32,211 bases of DNA, taken from positions 1-32,211 of the forward strand of contig CAIJOK010000085.1 in the NCBI GenBank assembly GCA_903822205.1, in the 5' to 3' direction. The position numbers and the translations under genes are program-made. Shown piece after piece: positions 8,758 through 17,600 of the stretch. The notes under the pieces are model-generated. The model saw nothing but the letters and a program-made list of their open reading frames with translations. It had not been told where the DNA came from and ran no database searches. This stretch comes from an uncultured beta proteobacterium (lineage in GTDB: Bacteria; Pseudomonadota; Gammaproteobacteria; Burkholderiales; Burkholderiaceae_C). How positions within the stretch are numbered: position 1 is the stretch's first letter; each line of letters begins with the position of its first letter.

Positions 8758-8955
8758 TCATAACTCCCTGAGAGATTCAATACGTTGTTCAATGCGCCTA
8801 TGTAAAAATACAACACCAGTTGTGGCAACAATCACAGCCATCATCACTGCGAGAATTAGAATGGTACTCGCAGACTCAATATTTGAGGCAAGCCAACCCA
8901 TCAAGCTAATATCTGTAACCACCAGAATACCCAACCAAACTTTAAGGTAGGAAAT
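8758..8955 (-). CDS. Small two-helix membrane protein of unknown function, start uncertain
   Basis: The frame reads SYLKVWLGILVVTDISLMGW, then LASNIESAS, a second hydrophobic segment (ILILAVMMAVIVATTGVVFL) and a basic tail HRRIEQRIESLREL. The topology is two transmembrane helices with a charged C-terminus. It is followed after two bases by the 28-residue peptide, so the two are probably one unit. An in-frame stop lies at 8959-8961 and no ATG or GTG is available near the N-terminus. Candidates are ATT at 8955, which preserves the whole first helix, or TTG at 8934, which trims it. The gene may be slightly truncated. I recall similar small proteins near mobile DNA but cannot name a family. Confidence 0.55.
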   Translation of the reverse strand: MSYLKVWLGILVVTDISLMGWLASNIESASTILILAVMMAVIVATTGVVFLHRRIEQRIESLREL

Positions 8956-9062
8956 TTGTTATTTCGTAAAATCAGTTTCTGACAATGTTTACACCCTGTG
9001 GAATTTCTATTGAGATGATACACCACTTCCCATCAGATTTGGTTAACGTAAATTCTTGCACA

Positions 9063-9737
9063 TTACTTTGAAAGGTACTGAGCATCACCTCGAACCCAAG
9101 CTAAATGAAGGAAAATGCCGGAACGAACGCCGACCGACACGATGGAATTTTCAGACGCTGCACTGCCACCGAGAAGTGAAACAAAAGCCGCGTAATCTTG
9201 AAACCACTCGCTGGTTTGGCTGAACGAGTGGACAAGCATTACCGCGTGGGCTGCGCCAAAGCGTTTCGCTTCAATGACGGCAGACGTTGCGCGGTGTAGA
9301 AGTTGATACCGCAGTGCATCAGGAACGGACGACTGAATGCAAAGTTGCTCGCAAAGGAAGTTAAGCCGATCTGACTTTCCAGAACTGGCCTCTGAGCGCC
9401 ACTCCCGAATAGTGGGGCCGAAGGGCTCAGAGACTTTGCCCTCAACCGCTATTGAAACGAGTTTACCCTCCGAGCGAGCCACAACCCAGATGTCGTTTTG
9501 TGATGGACGATATCCGCCTGGCAACGGCACCTGATGCTCGGGCAAAGCGAAAAGTAACTCAATATCTGGGAATTGGGCGACCAAAACTGCTTGGACCTCA
9601 ACAGGAAAGCCGCTTGCTTCTTGCCATGAGTAAGCAAGGGTTCGGGCAGAGTAGCCCTGCCGCCAGTGCTTTACGGGATCGGCAAGGAACTGCGCCCATT
9701 GCTCAGCGCTTACCGCTGGAATGTAGATTTTGCTCAT
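9063..9737 (-). CDS. Uncharacterised protein, possibly DUF6946-like, with a nuclease-like ExK motif
   Basis: This 224-residue soluble protein begins MSKIYIPAVSAEQWAQFLADPVKHW. It contains YSARTLAYSW, LPEHQVPLPGGYRPSQNDIW, and IAVEGKVSEPFGPTI near residues 95-110. It resembles, from memory, the DUF6946 family; I could not check this. The D (in QND) followed by ExK in a beta-strand context is reminiscent of PD-(D/E)xK nucleases, which is inference only. GAGGA lies seven bases before the ATG. It follows the gene ending at 9772 after 34 bases, so they are probably one unit. I see no attC after its stop, so its cassette boundary is missing or decayed. Confidence 0.65.
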   Translation of the reverse strand: MSKIYIPAVSAEQWAQFLADPVKHWRQGYSARTLAYSWQEASGFPVEVQAVLVAQFPDIELLFALPEHQVPLPGGYRPSQNDIWVVARSEGKLVSIAVEGKVSEPFGPTIREWRSEASSGKSDRLNFLCEQLCIQSSVPDALRYQLLHRATSAVIEAKRFGAAHAVMLVHSFSQTSEWFQDYAAFVSLLGGSAASENSIVSVGVRSGIFLHLAWVRGDAQYLSK

Positions 9738-9771
9738 CGTGCTGTCCTCAGCTTTTAGTCAATAGGAAAGC

Positions 9772-10269
9772 TCAATGCGTGGCTTGGCTTTGCCAAAAAC
9801 TCGCATTGCGGAACAATTGTGTCACCTCGGCATGGATTGGTACGCCCTCGATCTCCGTTACGAGTTGATCGCCGACCTTCCGACACTCTATGCATGTTGG
9901 TTCCTTTTCCTCCCACACTACCAGTACCGTACAACGTAGATTTCCAAGCCAACTGAAAAAATAGGCAACACCTTCCTCAACGCTTTCGTACCAGAATTCC
10001 TCAAACTCGACACCTGTAATCTGTGTTTCCCGAAACATTTCGGCCCGAGTTCTGATTGGAACAAGATAAACGCTCCCTTCGACAGGCGCAGGCGGAAACG
10101 TACCGATTGGCTTTTTCTTAACAGGTGAGTAGGTGACACCTCTATCCCCCTTAAAGGGTTTCTTATGATCGTCCTCACCTGTCATCATCTCTTCGGGAAT
10201 CACCAAATGGAAAGCTTTACAGCGGCCAAAATCTCGCGAGTGTTCACAGGATGAGCAGTTATTTTTAAT
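9772..10269 (-). CDS. Uncharacterised protein with an N-terminal four-cysteine motif, start uncertain
   Basis: Read from the first usable start (TTG 10206) the protein has 144 residues. The frame stays open upstream to a stop at 10318-10320, and the extra part encodes NCSSCEHSRDFGRCKAFHLV just before IPEEMMTGEDDHKKPFKGDR. This resembles a recurring cysteine-motif family as I recall it (CxxC...C, then IPEEI.SGE.DH..P..GD), so the true protein probably includes it. No ATG, GTG or TTG precedes the motif in frame; ATT at 10269 is the nearest possible start, or a mutation has damaged the start. A second CxxC (TCIEC) lies near the C-terminus. It is the first larger gene of a cassette whose boundary lies at 10440. 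Function unknown. Confidence 0.6.
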   Translation of the reverse strand: MKNNCSSCEHSRDFGRCKAFHLVIPEEMMTGEDDHKKPFKGDRGVTYSPVKKKPIGTFPPAPVEGSVYLVPIRTRAEMFRETQITGVEFEEFWYESVEEGVAYFFSWLGNLRCTVLVVWEEKEPTCIECRKVGDQLVTEIEGVPIHAEVTQLFRNASFWQSQATH

Positions 10270-10310
10270 CTCAACCGAATAATTACTTGAAAACTTAGAA
10301 TATTCAACTT

Positions 10311-10424
10311 CTAATCCTTAATTGGTTTAGTGTTATTCCGCCCATTCATCATTTCTACAGTTACCGCCACTACTTCTTCACCGGGGCCACGCGAACCACG
10401 GTCAGCATGAAAAACAACGAGCAT
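10311..10424 (-). CDS. Short frame at the start of a cassette (37 codons), doubtful
   Basis: The frame begins 11 bases after the attC boundary and encodes MLVVFHADRGSRGPGEEVVA followed by VTVEMMNGRNNTKPIKD. No ribosome binding site precedes it. AAGGA near its stop could serve a following start. It may be a real short gene, a leader, or the separated 5' end of the following gene. No family recognised. Confidence 0.3.
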   Translation of the reverse strand: MLVVFHADRGSRGPGEEVVAVTVEMMNGRNNTKPIKD

Positions 10425-10434
10425 AGGGAGGCAA

Positions 10435-10500
10435 GCCTAACGTCAAAAGTAAGGGGCGAAGCGCACCAGCGCGGCATCCCGATTGACTGCAATGTTAGGC
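10435..10500. other. Complete integron attC site
   Basis: GCCTAAC (10435-10441) and GTTAGGC (10494-10500) are perfect matches to the RYYYAAC and GTTRRRY boxes and complement each other. Inside them GTCAA (10442-10446) pairs with TTGAC (10483-10487). A central GC-rich hairpin (GGG...GCGC, loop ACCA, GCGC...CCC) closes the fold. At 66 bases it is a typical attC size. On the minus strand it follows the gene ending at 10547, as attC follows its cassette gene. Confidence 0.88.
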
Positions 10501-10546
10501 GTGAAAATAGCCGAAAGAAGAGTTTATTGATGTACCAACGCCCTGC

Positions 10547-10873
10547 TCAACGGCATCTGGATAATTTCTTTGTTCTCAAGGTTTGATAGGCCAGCACGTC
10601 AGGCGAAAGCGGGCTGGTATCTGGAAGTCGGAGATGGGTTAGTGAAACCACAACCACAACTTCATCTTGATCCAATATCTTTAAGGCGCAACAAATGCCC
10701 CCCTCATCCCCCATATACATTACATCCACAATTTCCATATGTGCATTGGAAGAAATGTTTATCGAACTGTTACGTAGATTACGAATAAGCGCGTCCGTTG
10801 CCTTAGCGGGAATGGGTAAATGCGTTTTCAAACTATGCATTAACGTTGTTACTTGCTTAGGATTGTCAATCAT
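10547..10873 (-). CDS. Conserved-looking cassette protein of unknown function
   Basis: The 108-residue protein (MIDNPKQVTTLMHSLKTHLP...) continues with a VDVMYMGDEGGICCALKI core and VSLTHLRLPDTSPLSPDVLAYQ. There is no signal peptide or membrane segment. The MYMGDEGGI...SLTHL pattern looks like proteins I have seen in integron cassettes and near toxins, but I cannot assign a function. The gene fills a complete cassette: TTAGGC at 10914-10909, the ATG at 10873, the stop at 10547 and the attC at 10500-10435. Codon use and base composition are AT-richer than in the housekeeping genes. Confidence 0.75.
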   Translation of the reverse strand: MIDNPKQVTTLMHSLKTHLPIPAKATDALIRNLRNSSINISSNAHMEIVDVMYMGDEGGICCALKILDQDEVVVVVSLTHLRLPDTSPLSPDVLAYQTLRTKKLSRCR

Positions 10874-10908
10874 ATTGCCACATTGTAGAAAATTGCGAAC
10901 ATAACAGC

Positions 10909-10945
10909 GCCTAACTCAATATAGGGAGACACACCCGTGTCGCCA
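10909..10945. other. Half attC site at the upstream end of the array
   Basis: GCCTAAC at 10909-10915 (GTTAGGC on the minus strand, preceded by TATTGA) is followed by a GACAC/GTGTC hairpin, the layout of the R' half of an attC. I found no matching second box in the next 100 bases, so the other half seems lost and the array is cut at this side. Confidence 0.55.
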
Positions 10946-11274
10946 TCACATTTCCTGCCACTTTACATAACCCCCGTCGTCTGACCACGGTCAGGCTGCC
11001 GCAGCCAAGGTCAACCCTATTTGGTGACCAGACCCTATCGACCCTATCAGCGACTTGCGGATAAAGCGCCCATCGCATCATCTGATCGGCCAGACCAAAT
11101 TGAGTGTAAGCCCGATACCCGATCTCTTTCTGATCAAACATCAGCTCATGTCCAAGCTGATTGCTTGTGACGACAACGGGCGGTTTATGTCAGACATGGG
11201 GCTGGAGGTCTGTGCCAGAGCGCCGGTATGCCGGACGATCTTGAGGCCCACAGTCGCTGGGACGATACCGCCCA
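10946..11274. other. Region between the cassette array and hypF, no gene recognised
   Basis: Short open frames exist on both strands but none has a ribosome binding site or familiar motif. A 9-base direct repeat (GACCCTATC twice, 11031-11048) and an inverted repeat CTGACC-AC-GGTCAG near 10980-10995 are visible. The minus frame around 10990-11141 (FDQKEIGYRAYTQFGLADQM) looks protein-like and may be a fragment of a lost gene. No hypC, hypD or hypE follows hypF. Confidence 0.4.
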
Positions 11275-13632
11275 TCATGTGCGGCCTGATGACACGACGG
11301 ACTGCATGGCCACCCAGGCCTGGCCCAGCGCCAGCCCACCGTCCCCGGAGGGTGCCCGCTGCGGCATCAGCACATTGAAGCCCCGCTGCACCAGATGGTG
11401 GCGCAGGCGCTGCGATAGCAGCGTATTCAAAAAGCACCCACCGCCGCAGACCACGGTCGTTAGCCCAGTGGTATCCGCCGCCTGTTTGACCCAGTCACCC
11501 AAAGCGTGAATCAGCGTGGCGTGAAACCGTGCAGCGGCCAGACCCGGGTCTGGATCATCGATCAGCGCTGCCAGTGCTGGACAGACATCAAGCTGCCCGT
11601 CCTCAAACTGCCAGCCACCGATGACTGGCAGGGGCCAACCGTGTTGTTCCACCTGACAAACAGCGGCTTGCTCCAGCAACACAGCGGCCTCTGCCTCGTA
11701 CTGCATTCGGTGGCAAATGCCCAACAGGCCTGCCGCAGCGTCAAACACTCGGCCCATGCTGGTGGTCATCGGGCTATTGAACTGCCGCGCCAGCATCGCC
11801 GCTACGGTAGCAGCCCCAGGGTCGTTAAAACGCTGGGTAATTTCTGCACTGCGCCCCAGTTGGTGCAGCGCGGCAGCCGCCATGCGCCAAGGCTCACGTG
11901 CAGCCCTGTCGCCACCTGGCATGGGCAAGGGCCGCAATGCGCCTAAACGCTCAAACTGTGCGCCATGAACCCGCAGCAGTTCTCCGCCCCAGACCGTGCC
12001 GTCTGTGCCCAAGCCTGCGCCGTCCAGGGCCAGTCCCAACACGGGATGCTGTAGGCCATGCTCGGCACACACAGCGGCGATATGGGCGTGGTGATGCTGC
12101 ACAGCCACCGTGGGCAGGCCATGCTGATCGGCAAACGACAGGGCGGCCCGGGTGGCGTAGCTGTCTGGCTGCAAGTCATGCGCAACGATCTCGGGTCTGA
12201 CGGACAGCAGGTGGGTCATGTGCTGCACCGTCTCGTCCAAAAAGCCACACGTGGCGGCGTTATCCAGGTCACCGATGTGTGGCGACAAAAAAGCCTGTGT
12301 GCCCCGCGTCAGGCAGACGGTGTTTTTAAGGTAGCTTCCAAAGGCCAACACCTGCGGGCCAGACTGCGGCAGTCGAATGGCCGCAGGGGCATAGCCTCGG
12401 CTGCGGCGGAGGTACTGCACGCCGTGGGCCATGCGGCGCAGCACGCTGTCGTCGCAACGCGCCACGATGTCGCGGTTGTGGTCCAGCACGGCATCGGCCA
12501 TGCCGGCCAAAGCGCTCAGGGCATCGGCCAGATTGCCCACGATGGGTGAGCCAAAAGGGTTGGCGCTGGTCATCACCAGCACGGCATCTTGTGCTTGGTT
12601 TAACCAGCCGGTGCCTGCGGGCCGGCCTGCGGCCTCGTGCCACAGCAAATACTGTAGGGGGGTAGAAGGCAACATCACCCCCAGATGGCGCAGATCGGGG
12701 GCCACGCCTTGCAGCAGGTGGTCACAGTCTGTCCGGGTGCGCAGCAGCACGATGGGGCGCTCACAGCCTTGCAGCAGCGTTTGTTCAGCAAGACTGACGT
12801 GGGCATAAGGCGCGATGCTGGGAATATTGGCAAGCATGACGGCCAACGGCTTGACCTCTCGGTTTTTGGATTGCCGCAACCGCGCCACAGCGTCAGGGCA
12901 TCTTGCGTCGCAGGCCAAATGGAAACCGCCCAAGCCTTTGATCGCCAGAATGCCGCCAGTTTGCAGCAGTTGCCAGGCGGCGGCAAGGGGGTCACCGGCC
13001 ACAACACAAGCCTGACTATTCACCAATGCAAGCTGCGGGCCACAGAGAGGGCAACAGGTGGTTTCAGCGTGAAAGCGCCGGTCAGACGGCGTGGTGTATT
13101 CCGCCAGGCAGGCAGGGCACAGATCAAAAGCTGCCATGCTGGTCTGCCGCCGGTCATACGGCAGGGCATGTGTGACGGTGTAACGCGGGCCACAATGGGT
13201 GCAGGTGATCAGGGCATGTCGCCAGCGTCTGCCGGTGGGGTCAAACAACTCATGCAGGCAGTCGGCACAAACCCCCATGTCGGGGCCAATGGCTGTCGTG
13301 GTCAGAGGGGTGCTGGTATCTGGAACGATAGGTACATCAAACGCATCAGGCGGTCGGTCAATGATGGAAAAGCCAATCCAGGTATCCGGCAAAAGCGCGG
13401 CTGTCGTGACCTGCACGCTATCCACACGGGCCTGTGCTGGGGCCTCGGTGCTCAGCCGTCGCACCAGCCCATCCACCTGCAACGCAGTGCCCTGCACCAC
13501 CATGTCCACGCCGCCCACACCGTTGCAGACCCAGCCCACAAGCCCCAAAGGGTGTGCCAAGTGCCACACAAAGGGCCGATATCCCACCCCCTGGACGATG
13601 CCGGTGATGTGAATGCGACGGGCCGTCAGCAC
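11275..13632 (-). CDS. hypF: [NiFe] hydrogenase maturation carbamoyltransferase
   Basis: This 785-residue cytosolic enzyme uses carbamoyl phosphate and ATP to make the carbamoyl group that HypE turns into the CN ligands of the [NiFe] centre. All family domains are present. An acylphosphatase domain covers about 1-95 (HITGIVQGVGYRPFVW). Two zinc fingers follow, CADC-x18-CTHC and CPAC-x18-CPLC. A YrdC-like domain lies near 210-390, and a Kae1-like domain with HHHAHIAAV and CGGGCFLN follows. Full length, no frameshift. The start is GTG at 13632. It lies 124 bases after hypB on the same strand. A collapsed duplicate of both ends lies at 6853-6975. Confidence 0.96.
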   Translation of the reverse strand: MLTARRIHITGIVQGVGYRPFVWHLAHPLGLVGWVCNGVGGVDMVVQGTALQVDGLVRRLSTEAPAQARVDSVQVTTAALLPDTWIGFSIIDRPPDAFDVPIVPDTSTPLTTTAIGPDMGVCADCLHELFDPTGRRWRHALITCTHCGPRYTVTHALPYDRRQTSMAAFDLCPACLAEYTTPSDRRFHAETTCCPLCGPQLALVNSQACVVAGDPLAAAWQLLQTGGILAIKGLGGFHLACDARCPDAVARLRQSKNREVKPLAVMLANIPSIAPYAHVSLAEQTLLQGCERPIVLLRTRTDCDHLLQGVAPDLRHLGVMLPSTPLQYLLWHEAAGRPAGTGWLNQAQDAVLVMTSANPFGSPIVGNLADALSALAGMADAVLDHNRDIVARCDDSVLRRMAHGVQYLRRSRGYAPAAIRLPQSGPQVLAFGSYLKNTVCLTRGTQAFLSPHIGDLDNAATCGFLDETVQHMTHLLSVRPEIVAHDLQPDSYATRAALSFADQHGLPTVAVQHHHAHIAAVCAEHGLQHPVLGLALDGAGLGTDGTVWGGELLRVHGAQFERLGALRPLPMPGGDRAAREPWRMAAAALHQLGRSAEITQRFNDPGAATVAAMLARQFNSPMTTSMGRVFDAAAGLLGICHRMQYEAEAAVLLEQAAVCQVEQHGWPLPVIGGWQFEDGQLDVCPALAALIDDPDPGLAAARFHATLIHALGDWVKQAADTTGLTTVVCGGGCFLNTLLSQRLRHHLVQRGFNVLMPQRAPSGDGGLALGQAWVAMQSVVSSGRT

Positions 13633-13648
13633 GGGTAATTAATAAGTT

Positions 13649-13661
13649 TTATCATGGATAA
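13649..13661. repeat. Palindrome upstream of hypF
   Basis: TTATCATGGATAA has the same ATCATGGAT core as 7000-7014 (TTGATCATGGATCAA), which lies at the equivalent place in the duplicated copy. The arms differ, but both copies keep perfect pairing outside the central trinucleotide. It is 17 bases upstream of the hypF GTG and could be an operator or leader hairpin. Confidence 0.45.
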
Positions 13662-13691
13662 TCAACCCAACGACATCCATCTATGCAGTAT

Positions 13692-13724
13692 TGACGGGCA
13701 TCATGGCAGTTTTTGTGCCTGTCA
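13692..13724. repeat. Inverted repeat between hypB and hypF
   Basis: TGACGGGCA (13692-13700) and TGCCTGTCA (13716-13724) form a nine-pair stem with one G-T pair around a 15-base loop. No T-run follows on the minus strand. It may stabilise or attenuate the hypB-hypF transcript. In the duplicated copy at 6976-7116 the stem is partly lost. Confidence 0.45.
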
Positions 13725-13756
13725 TGATGTAGCTTATTTATTTATGATGATAACCA

Positions 13757-14626
13757 TCATGATGACTGTGTTGGCCTTGCGGCAACGGCCCTGGCCACGC
13801 CATCTTGCAAATAAGCCAGCCATTCGTCGATGCCCGCCCCACTGGTGGCCGAGAGCTGGATCACACGAATAGCCGGGTGTACCCTGCGGGCATAGGCGAT
13901 GGCCGCATTCACGTCGTAGCTGAGATAGGGCAACAGGTCGATTTTGTTGATGACCATCAGACTGGCCGCCCTGAACATGTCGGGGTATTTGATGGGCTTG
14001 TCCTCGCCCTCGGTGACCGACAAAACCACCACTTTGTGGGCCTCGCCCAAGTCAAAAGCCGCAGGGCAAACCAAATTGCCCACGTTTTCGATCATCAGCA
14101 GTGAGCCGTCGGACGGCCGCAACGCTTGAATGGCGTGGCCCACGGCGTGGGCATCAAGGTGGCAACCCTTGCCAGTGTTGATCTGAACGGCGGGGGCACC
14201 AGTGGCCCGGATGCGATCGGCATCTTGGCTGGTTTGCTGGTCGCCCTCGATCACGGCCACAGGCAATGCTCCTGCCCCTGCCCCTAACTGCACGATCGTC
14301 TTGCACAGCAAAGTGGTCTTGCCGGCCCCCGGGCTGGACACCAGATTGAGCGCAAAAATACCTTGGCGGGCCAGCGCCTGCCGGTTGGCCGCTGCATAAG
14401 CGTTGTTTTTGGACAGGATGTCCTGCTCGATCTGCACCATGCGGCTGGGCGACACACCTGGGGCGTGGGAATGGGTGTCGGTGTGGTCGTGCTCATGCCC
14501 ATGGTGTCCATGATCGTGTCCATGATCGTGATCGTGATCGTGATCCGGATGGCAAGTACCGTCCTCATGCGTGTGGTGGCCCGTTATCGGGTCAGATTCA
14601 TGGGAGCATCCGCAAGTCATACACAT
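13757..14626 (-). CDS. hypB: Hydrogenase nickel incorporation GTPase
   Basis: This 289-residue GTPase inserts nickel into the hydrogenase large subunit together with HypA. The N-terminus has the CxxCGC high-affinity metal motif (C2, C5, C7). A histidine-rich tract at about 17-53 with 17 histidines fits nickel storage and is encoded by a short tandem repeat of HD/HG codons. The GTPase domain shows [11 protein letters not shown], a GKGCHLDAH metal-binding segment, [18 protein letters not shown] and [13 protein letters not shown] lies six bases before the ATG. It is 35 bases after the GGDEF/EAL gene and probably in the same transcript. A remnant of its 3' end lies at 7117-7165. Confidence 0.97.
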   Translation of the reverse strand: MCMTCGCSHESDPITGHHTHEDGTCHPDHDHDHDHGHDHGHHGHEHDHTDTHSHAPGVSPSRMVQIEQDILSKNNAYAAANRQALARQGIFALNLVSSPGAGKTTLLCKTIVQLGAGAGALPVAVIEGDQQTSQDADRIRATGAPAVQINTGKGCHLDAHAVGHAIQALRPSDGSLLMIENVGNLVCPAAFDLGEAHKVVVLSVTEGEDKPIKYPDMFRAASLMVINKIDLLPYLSYDVNAAIAYARRVHPAIRVIQLSATSGAGIDEWLAYLQDGVARAVAARPTQSS

Positions 14627-14661
14627 CTTGTTTCCTCAAAAAATTGCACGCTAATTTTTAA

Positions 14662-17600
14662 TTACTCATCACCCGGCTGCGCCAGGGCGTAGGCCTCAAA
14701 GTCAGCCACTGGAGTGGGTCGGCCAAAGAAATAGCCCTGATAGACATGACACCCCAGGTGGGCCAAAAAGTCTCTTTGGGGTTCCATTTCAACCCCCTCG
14801 GCGATCACAGTCAGACCCAGACTCTCTGCCAGGGCGATCACCATTTTGGCGATGGCGGCATCATTGGCATCCGTCAAAATGTGTTTGACAAAGCTCTGGT
14901 CAATCTTAAGCTGGTCAAGCGGCAAGCGCTTCAGGTACGACAGCGACGAATACCCTGTGCCAAAGTCATCCAGTGAAAAACCAACGCCCAGGGCCTTTAA
15001 CGCGGTCATTTTGGCGATGATGGTGGTGACATCCTTGACCAACAAACTCTCGGTCAGTTCAAGTTTGAGCCGACAGGGGTCAGCACCGGTACGCTCAAGC
15101 ACACTCTGCACCCGGGCCACAAAGTCGGTTTGCTGCAATTGTTTGGCGCTGACATTGACCGCCAGGGTTAAGTGCGCCAACGCAGGCTCACTGGCCCACT
15201 GCGCCAGTTGTTGACAAGCGGTTTCAAGCACCCACTGGCCCAAAGGCAGAATCTGACCGGTGTCCTCAGCCAAGGGAATGAAATCGGCGGGTGACACCAG
15301 ACCGCGCTGTGGATGCATCCATCGCACCAAAACCTCGGCACCGATCAAGCGACCCGCAGAACCGACCACCTGCGCTTGGTAGTACAAAACAAACTGCTGC
15401 TGCTGCATGGCTTGGCGCAAGTCTTCTTCTTGGGCGGCACGGGCCAACACATCGCGCTGCATCTGGGGGTCAAAAAAACAATAGGTGTTGCGACCTTGGG
15501 CCTTGGCCTGGTACATCGCCAGCTCGGATCTCCTGAGGGTCTCTTCAAAACTCAGCTCTTGCCGATCACCAAACAAGGTGATACCGATGCTGGCCGAGCT
15601 GTGGTACTGCAAAGAGGCGATCGGAAAGTCCTGATGGAGTGCCGTGCGAATTTTGTCGGCGACGTTTTCAGCCTGGGTTACGGCCTGCCAGGCGCTGGTG
15701 CCCAGGTCTTCAAGCAGCACGACAAATTTGTCGCCGCCCAGATGGGCCACCGTGTCGTCACCACGCACACAGCCCTGTAGACGCTTGGCGACACTTTTAA
15801 GCAGCAGATCGCCCTGCAAATGCCCAACCACTTCGTTGATGGTTTTGAAATGATCGAGGTCGATGTACAGCAGGGCACCAAAGCGCTTGTGACGCGAACA
15901 GGCCACGATGGCCTGCGCCAGACGGTTCTGAAGCAAACGACGGTTAGGCAATTGGGTCAGGGGGTCAAAAAAAGCCAGATTGCGGACGTGATCCTCGGCG
16001 TTTTTGCGCGAGCTGATGTCAAAAAATGTAGCAACGTAATGGGTGGTCGCATTGGCCGCATCCTTGACCGCGCTGATGGACAGCCATTCTGGATAGATCT
16101 CGCCGTTTTTGCGACGGTTCCAGATTTCGCCCTGCCAGGCACCATCGGCATCGATCCTCTGCCACATCGTCCGATAAAAAGAAGGGTCATGGCGGCCTGA
16201 AGCCAATAGACTGGGGTTTTTGCCGACAACCTCGCAAGCGCTATAGCCGGTGATCCGCGAAAAAGCCTGGTTGACGCGCAAAATCACACGGTTGGCATCG
16301 GTCACGGTGGTGCCCTGCTGGGACTCAAATGCCGCTGCGGCGATGCGAAGTTCGGACTCGATCTGTTTGCGGGCCGTGATGTCGCGAATCAAGGAATAGT
16401 TGGCCTGTTGGCCGTCGTAAACGACGGGTGTGGTCTGAACATCCACATCGATGATCGAGCCATCAAACTTGAAGAATTTGAGGGACACCTGCGGCAGACC
16501 ACCGGTTTGATTGGATAGCTGCGCTAAATGCAGCCGCACCAGGTTTTGGGACTCGGGGGCCACCAAATCAAGCAGAAACATGCCCACCATGTTGTGCAGG
16601 GGGTCGGGGTCAAACAGCATGGCGGCCGATGGATTGGCATAGAGGATGCGGCCCTCGCGATAGACCAAAGTAGCCTCAGGCGACCATTCGATCAGGGTAC
16701 GAAAACGGTTTTCACTGTCACGCAAAGCATCCGAACGCTCGGCCAAATGCGCCAGAAGTCGGTTAAAGCTGCCGATCAGCCGGCCAATTTCATCCTGATG
16801 CCAGATCGGTAGAGGTGCGAGTGTCTGGTTCAAGTCCGTCACGCCAGCCAGGGTTTGCACAGTGGACAAAAGCGGTGCCATCTCGCGTCTGAGCAGCCAC
16901 CAGATCAGGACACCGGCTAACAGAGTGAGCATCAGCGTGGCCAACATCATTCGAGCCTGCATGGCGCGAATGGGGGCCAAGGCCTCTTCTACCGGCGACA
17001 CCACGGCCACCACCCAGCCAGCCACTGGAACACGCTTGGCGGAGGCCAGCACGTGTTGGCCCTGAGGTGCGGTTAAAACGACGGTGATCTCGTCGCCCCG
17101 CCATAACTGGTCATTCACAGGGTCAAGCCCAAGGGCTGGCAGGGCCTCAAGAATGCGACGCTTGTCGGTAGCGGTCACCATGAGATGATGCTGCGGTGCC
17201 AGCAGCACATAACCGCCGCTTGCACCGTAACGGTTACCAATGTAGTGGTCTAAAAAATTAGGCTCAGTCAAGTTGGTAATGCCGGCCAAGGCACCGATCA
17301 CCAGGCCGTCTGCTCTTCGGATGGGAACGCTCATCACAAACTCGGCAAATTTGCGGGTACGTGACCAGTGCGGTCGCCCGATGGTGGGTTTGCCGTTTTG
17401 CAAGGCACCGATCAAATAGTCCCGATCGGCGTAATTAGTGCCCACACGTCCAACGGCAAACGGAATCTCGGCGATTGCCAGACCATCAGACCGATAGGCA
17501 ATGACACCGCCATTGAACATGGACAACACCACATGTCGCTGCCGCAAGGCATCTTTCAGTGCAGCAGGGTTGTCCAAAAGCTCAGGAGTGACATCTGCGG

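Noticed and set aside
8259-8950. Plus-strand open frames in intron copy 2 and beyond
   Set aside because: They follow intron RNA structure or run antisense to the small membrane genes, and do not resemble a maturase.
8960-9062. Search for an attC after the gene ending at 9063
   Set aside because: GTTAACG and other partial boxes are present, but no pair of matching boxes with inner stems could be drawn.
11055-11378. Plus-strand open frame of 107 codons
   Set aside because: Half of it is antisense to the hypF end; no ribosome binding site or motif.
12685-13638. Plus-strand open frame of 317 codons
   Set aside because: It is fully antisense to hypF, whose domains are intact. The translation has no family motif and is explained by GC-rich codon bias.
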